DNA from: Adiantum capillus-veneris | Lineage: Eukaryota; Streptophyta; Polypodiopsida; Polypodiales; Pteridaceae | NCBI GenBank assembly: GCA_014529385.2 | Contig: CM043963.1 | Span: 69,840,912 to 69,904,911, forward strand | Direction: 5' to 3' | DNA length: 64,000 nucleotides | The notes under the pieces: generated by a model | The model's input: only the letters and a program-made list of their open reading frames with translations | The model's database searches: none | What the model was told of the DNA's origin: nothing | Part shown: positions 31,191 to 41,224 of the stretch, piece by piece | Layout of the letters: each line of letters starts with the position of its first letter | Position numbering within the stretch: the stretch's first letter is position 1 | Program-made: the position numbers and the translations under genes

Positions 31191-33475
31191 TGAGATGGTT
31201 CATTATCTTACTGGAATTCGACTTCACGGTAGTAGTAAAGAAAGGAAAAACACATCTTAGAGCTGATCATCTTTCGCGATTGACGAATGGAGAAGACCCT
31301 ATAGGAGTAGATGACGACATGCCAGACGCGTACTTGTTCAACATAGAAATGATACCGAAGTGGTCTCAAAATGTCGTTAACCTATTAACCTATGGAGGAG
31401 AGTTCGATAGAAGAGAATACAACCAGAAACATATTGCTATTCAGCAATCCAAGAATCTTCAATTGGTTGCAGGAAGGTTGTATCAATTGGGAAATGATCA
31501 TGTTTTACGACTATGCATCAATCCTGAGGAATATAATATATATCTGCGCGAAGCACATGTTCAGGAATGTGCATTTCATTGTTCAAGAAGGAACACATAT
31601 AGGAATTTGTTACAATTGGGAGTCTATTGGTCAGGAATGAAAGAAAGCGTACATGAATATATCACTGTATGTATTGTATGTTCATCAAAACCGCCAGCAG
31701 AGTATTCGACATTATATCAGATAATGATCGCTCCAGAATGGAGTCAGTATATTGTTGAATATCTCACAAATAGAACTTTCCCAGAAGGAATGTCAAAAGC
31801 TCGTCAGAAATCTGTAGAGACAGAAGCTAGAGATTACTCTTTAATAGGAGATCAACTCTATAAGAGAGGTAAAGACAACCAGCTTAGGATTTGCGCATCA
31901 GAGACTGAGTATGTGATAATACTAGAGCAAGCTCATGGAGGAGTAGGTGGAGGCCATTTCTCAGGTGATAAGACAACAAAACTTGTCTTAGCCGCAGGAA
32001 TATGGTGGCCAACATTACATATGGACGCTGAGGAATACGTTAAACGGTGCGATGACTGTCAGTGGACCAAAGTACCACTTAAAAGAGATGATATGCCAAT
32101 TAGACCAATGATGGGGGCAAGAGCTTTTGCAAAATGGGGAATTGATTATGTCGGACCCATTTCACCTCCTGCATATAAGACTCATGCACAATACATCATT
32201 GTGGCTACAGACTATCTAACAAAGTGGGTCGAAGCAAAGGCAACTCAAAAAGCGGATGCCAGGACCACGGCACAATTTCTATATGAATACGTCTTTGTAC
32301 GATATGGATTGCCAATAGAAATTGTGAGTGATCGAGGCACACATTTTATAAATGAAGTGATAGAGATCCTTCTAGATGAATTCATGGTAATCCATAGGAA
32401 ATCAGCCCCGTATCATCCACAAGCAAACGGACAAGTTGAAGCAACAAACAAAACCATATGCACGGTCCTCACAAAGATTGTATCTGAGTCGAGAACTGAC
32501 TGGGACCAGAAGTTGCATTCAACATTATGGGCATATAGGGTAGCATATAAAACATCAATAGGAACGACCCCATATAACATGGTTTTTGGGCTAAATGCTA
32601 TCTTACCAATAGAATTCTTGATTTCAACCTTAAGGGTGGCTAAGGATCTAGAGTGGACAGAGCACGAGCTTTCTGATAGAATAGATGACCTGGAAAATCT
32701 AGACGAGCTTCGCCTAAAAGCAGTAGCTTCTATCTACGCTCAAAAAAGGCGACAAAAAGAATTTTTTGATAAGCATGTGCGGACTAAAGAGTTTAAGGTT
32801 GGGGACTATGTCCTAGTTTACACTCTGAAACAGCATGCTAAGAAGCTTAAAAAGCGAGGGATGGGACCTCTGGTGATTAAAGATCTAGCACCAAGTGGAG
32901 CCGTCAAGCTTGCTACATTAGACAGAGAAGAAATGCTCAATTGGATTAGTGGATGCAGAGTGAAAAAGTATCTTTTGCCGCTAACCCAAGACATGCTTCT
33001 CAAAATACATCAAGAAAAGCTGCGTGTCCAGAAAAAGAAAATGATTTTGGAGGAAGCGCAAGCCGAGGCGAAGGAAAGAATGGAGAAAAGAAGACTACTA
33101 CGTCAGAAACAGTGCAATGAAGGAGCAATACGAATAAACGCAGTCAGTATAACAGAAATGGATAATGACAAAGAAGAACCCATCATTGAATGCAAAGTAG
33201 GAACCAACCAAATCAAAGCCAGAGCACTATTGGATTCAGGAGCTCAAAGTAACCTACTTTCACTCAGTTTGTATAGACAATTGACAAATGACACTAAACT
33301 ACAAACTGCCAAGCAAGAGTTAAAGAGTTACTCTGAGAATTCAATCAAAACTGTAGGATGCACAGTTTTACATATACAGATTAACCAGTATGTGTATCCT
33401 CATATGTTTTACGTGGTTGAAGACCAAGCTACACAACATCCATTATTGCTAGGACAACCATGGCAGAAGCAATAA
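31172..33475 (+). CDS. pol: Integrase with duplicated H2C2 zinc module plus a second aspartic protease (copy A)
   Basis: 767 codons. Residues 1-40 finish RNase H (ADHLSRL). Two related modules follow. Residues 62-171 contain His129-x6-His136...Cys167-x2-Cys170; residues 187-298 contain His255-x6-His262...Cys293-x2-Cys296. Each is preceded by W-S-Q...V..LT and a L..G.LY..G.D..LR.C segment, so the integrase zinc-binding domain is duplicated. The catalytic core has Asp325, Asp387 (VSDRGTHF) and Glu423 (D,D35E). A basic coiled stretch (about 610-655) leads to a second retropepsin at about 665-767 with ALLDSGAQSNLLS and LLLGQPW. TAA at 33473-33475 interrupts it; the same frame resumes at once. No chromodomain is seen. 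Confidence 0.9.
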   Translation: MQYRRIVRWFIILLEFDFTVVVKKGKTHLRADHLSRLTNGEDPIGVDDDMPDAYLFNIEMIPKWSQNVVNLLTYGGEFDRREYNQKHIAIQQSKNLQLVAGRLYQLGNDHVLRLCINPEEYNIYLREAHVQECAFHCSRRNTYRNLLQLGVYWSGMKESVHEYITVCIVCSSKPPAEYSTLYQIMIAPEWSQYIVEYLTNRTFPEGMSKARQKSVETEARDYSLIGDQLYKRGKDNQLRICASETEYVIILEQAHGGVGGGHFSGDKTTKLVLAAGIWWPTLHMDAEEYVKRCDDCQWTKVPLKRDDMPIRPMMGARAFAKWGIDYVGPISPPAYKTHAQYIIVATDYLTKWVEAKATQKADARTTAQFLYEYVFVRYGLPIEIVSDRGTHFINEVIEILLDEFMVIHRKSAPYHPQANGQVEATNKTICTVLTKIVSESRTDWDQKLHSTLWAYRVAYKTSIGTTPYNMVFGLNAILPIEFLISTLRVAKDLEWTEHELSDRIDDLENLDELRLKAVASIYAQKRRQKEFFDKHVRTKEFKVGDYVLVYTLKQHAKKLKKRGMGPLVIKDLAPSGAVKLATLDREEMLNWISGCRVKKYLLPLTQDMLLKIHQEKLRVQKKKMILEEAQAEAKERMEKRRLLRQKQCNEGAIRINAVSITEMDNDKEEPIIECKVGTNQIKARALLDSGAQSNLLSLSLYRQLTNDTKLQTAKQELKSYSENSIKTVGCTVLHIQINQYVYPHMFYVVEDQATQHPLLLGQPWQKQ

Positions 33476-34459
33476 AATGCAATGATTGACTGGAGTTCTA
33501 AATCAGTGCTTATCAAATACGAAGGTGAAAGTCAATCAGTTAAGTTCACCAAAGGAGAAGAGCCAACTCCAAAGGACGAATCCAAAGACAAAGGTAAACA
33601 ACAACCAGACAAAAAGAAGAAGCAATGGCAACCAAAAGTTTCTATACAACCGGATTACTCTTCGACGAGGAATTCTCAACAGTGGATAAGGAAGACAAGC
33701 AATAATATAACAGCTCAACCTTGGGAAAAAACGGAGTCAAAGTTGGTATGGAGACCAAAAAAGGTTGTGCCAGAGAACACAAAGGTGGAAAACAGAGTCT
33801 TCAATACTAGACAACAGAGTGATTCCAGACAATCAAGGACAGTGAAACAGATCTGGATTCCAAAGAAGTTCATGACGGCACACAGCTATAGCAAGCAAAT
33901 TTGGATCCCAACGATTTGTAAACAGGAACTCCCTTCAGTACAATCAACGGAAACTCCTAGGTATTTCAAGTCGAGGAAATCAACACAAAGAACAAAGCAT
34001 GTTTGGGTCGCAAAGAGTTTGTGGCAAGCACAAGTGAAGCGGAAGCAGATTTGGATTGTAAAAAAGAATAACAAAGAAAAGAAGAATCCATCTACTGATT
34101 CTACTATCGAAGTGCCAAAACCAACCCAAAACCCAATCCTTCAATCAAACAAAGAGCAGCTTTATTGGAAAGACTGTTGTATCATCGCTCTACAATTGCA
34201 TTGGGAACTTATGACCAAAACAACTACAATGCTTCGCCCACAGACACTTCATAGTCGTCCGGGAGGACTCAGACTAGGAGGGGGGGAGGTATACAGGTAT
34301 ACAGGAGTTACAAAGCAGCTACAAGCGCCAAAAACAAAGAAAAACAAAAATTATATTACAAGGGCAGTGTCTTATATGATTTTGAAATTTTTATGTTTGA
34401 TTGCGGATATTGATAATATTTATGCCCTTATATACCTTGTTTTGCAACAAGACGTGTAA
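33476..34459 (+). CDS. Pol C-terminal tail with W-x-P-K repeats (copy A)
   Basis: In frame with the integrase/protease ORF and separated only by its TAA. The first residues, NAMIDWSSKSVLI, are the usual strand after a retropepsin (GQPW...IDW), so the stop cuts a single domain and is either a mutation or a readthrough site. The rest is Lys/Gln/Ser-rich with about seven short motifs of type [KQ]-x-W-[IVR]-[PAV]-K (QWQPK, VWRPK, IWIPK, IWIPT, VWVAK, IWIVK). The final 40 codons turn hydrophobic (AVSYMILKFLCLIADIDNIYALIYLVL), a possible membrane segment or just 3' UTR. Function unknown; RNA binding is a guess from the basic/aromatic pattern. Confidence 0.65.
   Translation, partial: NAMIDWSSKSVLIKYEGESQSVKFTKGEEPTPKDESKDKGKQQPDKKKKQWQPKVSIQPDYSSTRNSQQWIRKTSNNITAQPWEKTESKLVWRPKKVVPENTKVENRVFNTRQQSDSRQSRTVKQIWIPKKFMTAHSYSKQIWIPTICKQELPSVQSTETPRYFKSRKSTQRTKHVWVAKSLWQAQVKRKQIWIVKKNNKEKKNPSTDSTIEVPKPTQNPILQSNKEQLYWKDCCIIALQLHWELMTKTTTMLRPQTLHSRPGGLRLGGGEVYRYTGVTKQLQAPKTKKNKNYITRAVSYMILKFLCLIADIDNIYALIYLVLQQDV
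34275..34289 (+). other. Internal polypurine-tract-like sequence
   Basis: AGGAGGGGGGGAGG-type purine run directly after the pol tail. It resembles the PPT just before each LTR in this window (40279-40289, 43875-43887, 54406-54417). It is about 6 kb from the 3' LTR and is not followed by a TG LTR start. Confidence 0.5.
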
Positions 34460-35484
34460 ATATCACTAAATAAGAGTGTTTTTGGAGCTAAAAAGTGGAA
34501 AAAAGTGGTAATCCAAGTCCAGAAATCACAAATAATTGTATATTCATATACACAGAGTTACCAGCTATTTATTGTGTATGTTTGGAATTTTTGGCTTCAA
34601 TTTGCTATTTTCCTTTATTTTTTATGATTTTCTTGATAAAAGTAAAAGAAAAATAAAAAAGCAGGTGAAACGAGATCAGAAAAAAGAAAACAATAGATGG
34701 TGATGATCCTAATGACAAGGGCAACCCATGGTAAAAATTGAGTACAATTCGGGAAAAGTTGCGGAAAGCCCGAAATGACAGAATTTTGGCAAAGTGGACA
34801 GATTTCTTAGAAACAGGTCAAACGGAGTCCAAATTGAGAAATTTCAAATCCTAAAGTGCATTTCACGACGAGATAGGAGCACATGTCAAATTTGGTAACA
34901 AGTGATCCGGGAAGCCCGAAGTTAAGTATTTTTCACTTCACTATCAAGCTCATTTCCACTATTACCTTCTTGGAGAGAGCAAAGAGCACACAGGAGCATC
35001 CGACCTTCTACCGCCTTCTACGACTGCTACGAGAGCTCAGAGGACACCAGACATGAGAGGTAGACTCGTTGCCATAAGCTTTTGATGCTTATTGTTAACT
35101 TTTGTCGCGAAAACTCACCAAAACCAAGAAACAAGAGCAGACGGGGAATGGGGAAGAACGCTAGGTAGGGGCACAACCGCCTAACCAAACCTTACAAGAA
35201 CTTAGAGGTGGGTTACCCTAGTATAGGAGATGAGTTTCTAGCACTCAAAGCTCGAGAAAGAACGACTGGAAAAACCCTAGGTCAACAGAGCCTGTAAGAG
35301 GCAAACAGAAAAAAGTTGTCGGAACGACACAAAACTTCTCAGGAAGCTTAACAACATCGAGGGCAATGCAACCATGGAGTATCTCCAGGTTTGGACCACC
35401 AAAAGTAGGTCGGAACAACCGATTCGGCTGCGGACACACAAAGCGTCATTTTGGCATAACGGCTGAAATTGACGACCGAATGAA

Positions 35485-35756
35485 ATGAAACTTCACAAGC
35501 AGCTTCAAATATACATGGATGACTTATGTTTGCAAGCAAAACCCAAAAGAAATCTGATTCACTTACCGATGGTGAAAAAGACGCTTTCGGGCAACCAAAA
35601 GGAGAAAGATGGAGAACGGGAAGCCAAAGTCAAGTTCAACCAAATAGATGGCTTCACAACATATCCAATGAGCTGGAAATGCAACTCTCGAGAAGAAAAG
35701 TTGAAGAATTCAACTCCAAGGCAAAAAGACAACTTCGGAGACTAAAATGCCTATAA
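35485..35756 (+). CDS. Small ORF in the leader, shared with copy B
   Basis: Two overlapping frames of 86 and 76 codons are open here. The second (from 35526) has a protein-like C-terminus, HNISNELEMQLSRRKVEEF, with heptad-like leucines. Copy B has the same DNA at 63332-63060 but with a one-base insertion near the end that fuses the two frames. It lies upstream of the extra ORF and could be a short uORF or a relic. The MDDL in the first frame is a chance likeness to RT. Confidence 0.35.
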
Positions 35757-35866
35757 GGGGGCTTTTTAGCTAAACTAATGACTTTTTAAGTTGAAAACTA
35801 GTTAGCAGGGCTTAGGGCACTAGCACAAAGCATTCTTTGCACAAAAAGACCAACATTTCAAGAAAA

Positions 35867-36874
35867 GACATCATACGCGTATGATGTTTCACAGCATGAA
35901 TTTCACATCCATTTCAACATTTGAGTGCATAGCTTCATTCCACATGTTAATCACATCCTATGAACCAAGTATCATGAGAATTGGAGTTAGAAAACCCAAG
36001 GAAAACCAAAAAGACGCAAAGTAGGCCATAAAATTGATTTTTGGTCCTAATTTTGTCAAAATAACTCCAAACTCATTGAAACTTTGTAGGATTGTTGATT
36101 AACACATCTACAAGCTATCTGGAACCAAAAAGCACCATTTTGACACAAAAGACATCATACGCGTATGATGTCTATTTGCACTTACAGAGCCAAAACTGCT
36201 CATTTGTCATCATACATCCATTATATATATCTAATACATGCTACATATGAAATTTGGAACCATTTGGTCAAGAGGATCACCCCATTAGCCCAATTGAGGA
36301 AAAATCCTTCACCTAAAGCCTATTTTTGGCCCAAATCCAACATACTCAAGTCCAAACCAAGATTTGAGTAGATATAGTCCTTCACTAGTACATGGGGAGT
36401 CCACAGAACCAATCCCATGCAAAATTGATGAAAAAGACATCATACGCGTATGATGTCTCCAGAGCCATTTTTAGCCCAAAATCTATCCAAACTTCATAAA
36501 TCCACTGAATAAGCCTATCTAAAGCCAAATCCAAGCTTATAGAGAAATTTGGTCCAAAAATACACTAAAGACATCATACGCGTATGATGTCTCACTATGT
36601 GATTTTGCCACCTCAGGGCTTCAACCACCAAACAGAAGTGATCTACATGCCATTTGAAAGTGAACCACCAAGTTTTATCCAATTTGGATCATAAAATCCA
36701 AATCCCTTTCAAAATTTTGCCAAGAGCCGGAAATAGACTAAACTGGCCAAAACTTGACCAAATGGGATCCAAACTCAAATCCAAGCATATGATACTCATG
36801 TATACACTATCAGCTACAAGCACAACCAATATGAAGTCATTTTGACACAAAAGACATCATACGCGTATGATGTC
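35867..36874 (+). promoter_or_regulatory. Palindrome array, copy A (5 sites)
   Basis: Sites at 35867-35888, 36151-36172, 36436-36457, 36570-36591 and 36853-36874. Each is half-site GACATCATACG plus its reverse complement; only the first has one mismatch at its last base. ACGCGT centres are 284, 285, 134 and 283 bp apart. The last centre lies about 178 bp before the ATG of the extra ORF. Confidence 0.95.
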
Positions 36875-37041
36875 TCCAGCATGATTTTGAGCCCATTTTG
36901 CATATTTTTTTCACCTACCTTGCATCCTTAGGCCCTGAATAGCTCATGTTTCAATTTTCAAGTCATTTGGATAGTTAAAAGCTTCATTTCGGCTTTCAGT
37001 ACTAAAAAGACGCTAACTTCTGAAATTGGAGTTACAGGATC

Positions 37042-40000
37042 CATGGATTCCGCCAAGTACCCTCAAGCCAACCAAAACTTGGGTGGAGGAAGCAGTATTG
37101 GAGAAAGAGGGAATAAAGATCTACCAGGGGACTTTCAGAGATCCTCAAGGGCAAGCGGTGGATGTACCGATGATCCCACAAGAATTGGTAGATTATAGCA
37201 GGTCAGAAGACATCAGCAGGTACCTCGAAAGGGCAGACTTGCACAGTTTCTTCACCTCGAGACCATCAGGTGTGGATACAAGAAGAGTGTACGAGTTAAC
37301 AACATCCATTCAGAAGGATGGGAAAGCCACATTGACAGCCATGGATGAAGAGAAAGTAGAAGTACAGATCACTCCACAGCTCATTGCAGACGCATTGAAG
37401 CTGCACAACAAAGGGAGCTCTGTCAGGGAAAGAAGGGAGGCCATAGAGGTCTATGGATCCAAGAAACAGAATGCAACCTATGGAGATATGGCGGACCAAA
37501 GAGCGGCAACCCTTTGCCGACTGTACAACCAGTTTCTCCATGTTTGCAGTAAAAGACCGCAAAAGTATACGACACCGCCCCATGCCATTGCGACCACCAT
37601 CACATGGGCATTAAAGAGCACTATGCCAAAAGAGGTGAATTACGCTCAACACATCCACGAGCAAGTAATTGCCATGCACAACGAGACGCCAAAGTACATA
37701 GGAGGAGCGGAAATTCTGACAAGAATAGCTTATGAAGCTATTGGAGCTAGAGATCAGCGGCCAAAGGTTCCCTCCCAGAATGAGTGGCTTAGAGAAGCTG
37801 ACGAGGAGGAAGAACAGCCCGAAGTATCCAAGAGGGCGTCCACAAGAGCACGCCGGAAACTAGAAATAGTTTCAGAACCTGAAGAGGAGGTGGACGAGCC
37901 GCTTATGAAGAAAGTAAAGAAGAAGGTTGCTCCCAAGCAAACCAAAAGTTAGAAAGTGGCAAGAATGGAAAGACTAGTGGAGCAGTTTAGAGCAGAAAGA
38001 GCTCTAAAGGGGGACTTTGAAGAAAAGTGGGTTCCAGACCCCACCAAAGTCGGAACTAGCTCAGCCAGGCCACAAGTTGATGAATACGATCAATATATTA
38101 AAGCTTATGAGGAGTCAGAGGCTATACAGGAGTAGCAACCTGTCGAGCCATACACTGAAGAGGAGGTACAACTTTTAAAAGCTGAGCTGAAAAAGGACGA
38201 CAAGGGGAAAGGGAAAGTAGATGAGTCTACTAAATCTCAAGAGAAAGACGGGCAAGCCGACAAGGGGAAAGCCAAGGAAGCTGAGGACAGATACCCCTCT
38301 ATGACTGATGTACCAAGCCCGAAGAAGACGAAAAATATCGTGGAAGAGACCACAATAGAGATGGACACAGATGATTTGGAAAAGCCGAAGGCTGAGACCA
38401 AAGAAAAGGAGATAGATCCAGTTCAGCAAAAGAGAAATGATTATGAGGATCTGGTAGCGATAGGATACACTGAAGCAGAGGTCCTTGAGGCAGTTTATGG
38501 GATCACCCTACAAAAACAAGATGATCGGAGAGGGACGGAGGAAAAAACAAAGAGTACAAAAGAAAGTGAAGAGAAACTGGACGAACAGAACGTACTAGAA
38601 GAGCTGAAGCCAGTGGAGGTGGTGGCAGATTGAGCTTTAGAGTTGACAGATGAAGATGAAAAAGACATGCACATGGTGCATGAATTGCTAGGCAAGATCA
38701 AAGAAAGGTCCAGGGCAAAGGAAGTAGAGATTGAGACAGCCAAACAAAGGGAAGCAGAGTTGCAGAGGAAATTAGAGAATGCTATGACTGAATCTGAAAG
38801 TCATAAACATCACTCTATGACACAGAAAACGAGAGAGACGGCTTGATACTCCAGCTAGCCGAGGCTTCAAGAGAGGGAACAAGTGCACAGGAAGCAAAGG
38901 AGCGGATAGAAGATGAGTTGGAGGCAGCCAAGGATGAGCTCATTGAGCTAAGGGAAAGAGTCGAGCTCCAAGAAAGAACAATCACTAGACTTAGGACTAC
39001 CCCTAGAGCTAGCAGAGCAGGAACCGAACAAGAAGGAACTCTCGTACCAACTTTAGAAGACCAGATCCGAAGCTTACAAAGAGAGCTAAGATTAGAGCAA
39101 GTGCAAAGGTTGCACATTGCAGAGGGATCATTGGCCGCAGAGGAGAGGCTCACATTAGAAAATCAAACACTATGGACAGAGAATGAGGCCCTCCGCAAAC
39201 AGCTCCAAGATCTACAAGAGCAACAAAGAAGAGAGACAAAGACACCACAAGAAGAATCAGGTGGAGCAGCCATAGAGCTACCAGAAACTGGAGAGGCAAC
39301 CACAATTAAAGATCCAGCCCCATCTCACGAGGTGGCCTCGACTTCAGGAATCTCTGAAGAAGAAGAACAAAGGCTCCATGACCAAATAGAAAAGTCAGCA
39401 GAGGAGAGTGCCAAGGCGGAAATGGAATGGGAGAGGAGACTCCTCATCTCCATTAGACTTCAGGGATTAGACACAAAAGTGCTCCATGAAGAGTGGATGC
39501 AACCCAGCCTGCCTTTCCCTTTGATGAAATTTGAAGTGCTAAAGAGGAAAAAGAGAATAGAGGAGGAGCAGTATGTCGCTCTTTACGAAGGCGACATCAC
39601 AAAGGAGGAACAGTCAAAGAAGATAGTAGATTCACAACCTAGATGGAGGAAAGGTTGGCTGAACAAATACCCAGCCTACCTCATCTACTTGGTGGAGGCA
39701 CCAAAGGAGATTCGGGAGAATGCAACCTTCTGCCCGGTGCCAAGAGTCAGAAACTGGAAAGAGCATGGCAAGATTGCAGAAAAGAAGCCAAATTGGCTTA
39801 ATTATCCCAGGATGCCAGGACCAAAGGCAGGAGAGAGAATAGGTAAAGCCTACATGGTGAAAACCCTAACGGGCACCATCAAGCTCTTTACTGGCTCTCC
39901 TGACCTTTCGTGTCAAATGCTCAAGAAAATCTGCAGGACTCTCTTAGCTTGCATTGAAGTGTTCGCGCCAGATAAGGCCACGACCTAGAGTCTACTATCG

Positions 40001-40240
40001 ACGGCCGACACAGTGACTGATATGATATATGATCTTTCATTGCAGCCTTCTCCAAAAGTGTTGCACCTCCTATACCAAAGGATTATGTTTTTTCCTAGCT
40101 TCCACATGCAAACATTCGAAGAAGCTTTCTACACCGGCTTTTTCACCCACGAAAGCAAAATATTCGGCCCATCCTTGACCATCGGCAACCTACAATACGA
40201 ATCACATTTGCAGATGCTCAAAACGACAGGACTTTATTGA
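37042..40240 (+). pseudogene. Extra 3' ORF of element 1, copy A, broken
   Basis: Homologue of the intact ORF at 58498-61773. Starting from the equivalent ATG (37042), about 77 bp are missing after codon 5, which removes the basic N-terminus and shifts the frame; the rest opens from 37026 in the shifted frame. Stops occur at 37950 (TAG), 38133 (TAG), 38632 (TGA) and 39988 (TAG), with a frameshift near 38810. The protein regions are otherwise the same as in copy B: N-terminal globular domain, acidic/basic middle, long coiled coil and conserved C-terminal domain. It is followed by a PPT and the LTR, so it is the last gene of the element. Confidence 0.88.
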
Positions 40241-40278
40241 CCAAGCATAAAAGTCATGTCAGGGACGACATGAACGCG

Positions 40279-40289
40279 GAGGGGGGGAG
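40279..40289 (+). other. Polypurine tract of copy A
   Basis: GAGGGGGGGAG directly before the LTR start TGTTGAGCC. It is the expected primer for plus-strand DNA synthesis. The same tract precedes the LTR of copy B (minus strand, 58449-58460). Confidence 0.88.
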
Positions 40290-41224
40290 TGTTGAGCCAG
40301 CAGAGGATCACACCCACATTTTTGCTCACACTCATCATTTTTGTAACCATTGATTGTAATAAATTTCTTTCCGACATTGATTTTGATTGGAGCCATTCAT
40401 TAAGTAACGGGACTCAATTGAGTTTCCAGCTTGTAATTCCGAAGTAATTTCACTTGCTGATGTAATTAGTTAGAGATGTTCTCACCTCCAAGGCTGAGGT
40501 ATCTAAGCCAAAGTTTTGTAACCTAAAGGGAGAGTTTTATTTAATCAAAGTGAGTTTTTGGAGCGCCGTGACTGTGTCTGAGAGAGAGAGAGAGAGAGTC
40601 TTATCTACTTGCTACGCGAGCTATGGAGCAGCCATTGGAGAAGCGACACCGCCATTGTGTTAGCAACGGTGAGAGCTACGCACAGATACCAAGAGTGCGC
40701 GCTATCGGCTTCTATGTGTGGTAAGTTCCTACGAGCTTCGGTGTGAGTTTTCTTCCAACTCGTGTGTCGGAATGGAGCGTGCAGCATATCTATAGAACCA
40801 CAACGAGTAGAGCTATGCATTAGTACCATCGGGGTCAAGTTTCAGTCACCTGTATTTTTCGGCCTGTCTTCATACGCGTTTACCGCACGGAGTGATTATA
40901 GGTTGATTTTGCAGTTCAAGTCTTTAGGGTGTTGTTCTTACCTAGTGTATAGACTTCCCCTTGAGTTTGAGATCGATTCAATGATTCTAGATCCTGTTTC
41001 GTATAGCATTCGTTCGTAGTACGGATTTCAGTCACTTGCGTATTTTAGAACTTAAATTTGATTTCCTTAGTAGTGATTGTCATTAGAAGGTCGAGTAGGT
41101 GATTTGACACCCACCTAGTTGTTTCCATGCGCCTGCGGGTCAAGCTCCGTCCTGGTCTGACAAATTCTGTTGTTGGTTGAGTTCTCGCTATTTAGCTTCC
41201 GCTAGCGGCGTAACCGCCTTAACA
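40290..41224 (+). mobile_element. 3' LTR of Ty3 element 1, copy A (935 bp)
   Basis: Begins TGTTGAGCC after the PPT and ends CCGCCTTAACA. The last 26 bp contain the small palindrome CCGCTAGCGG. It matches the LTR of copy B (57512-58448) end to end. The TATA position reads TATCTAA (about 40500) where copy B has TATATAA. A (GA)n run lies at about 40578-40598. The 5' LTR of copy A is not in the window. Confidence 0.93.

Larger units (their letters stand above)
34460..37041 (+). promoter_or_regulatory. Long non-coding leader before the extra ORF (copy A)
   Basis: About 2.6 kb between pol and the extra ORF. From at least 34819 to 37041 it matches copy B (64000-61774, inverted) closely. It holds a small ORF (35485-35756) and five palindromes (35867-36874). 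Apart from these I see no gene. Its upstream part (34460-34800) is AT-rich. Confidence 0.75.

Noticed and set aside
35500..35530. IYMDD peptide in the leader ORF as an RT active site
   Set aside because: No other RT block is near it; the real YMDD of this element is at 30499-30510. Chance likeness.
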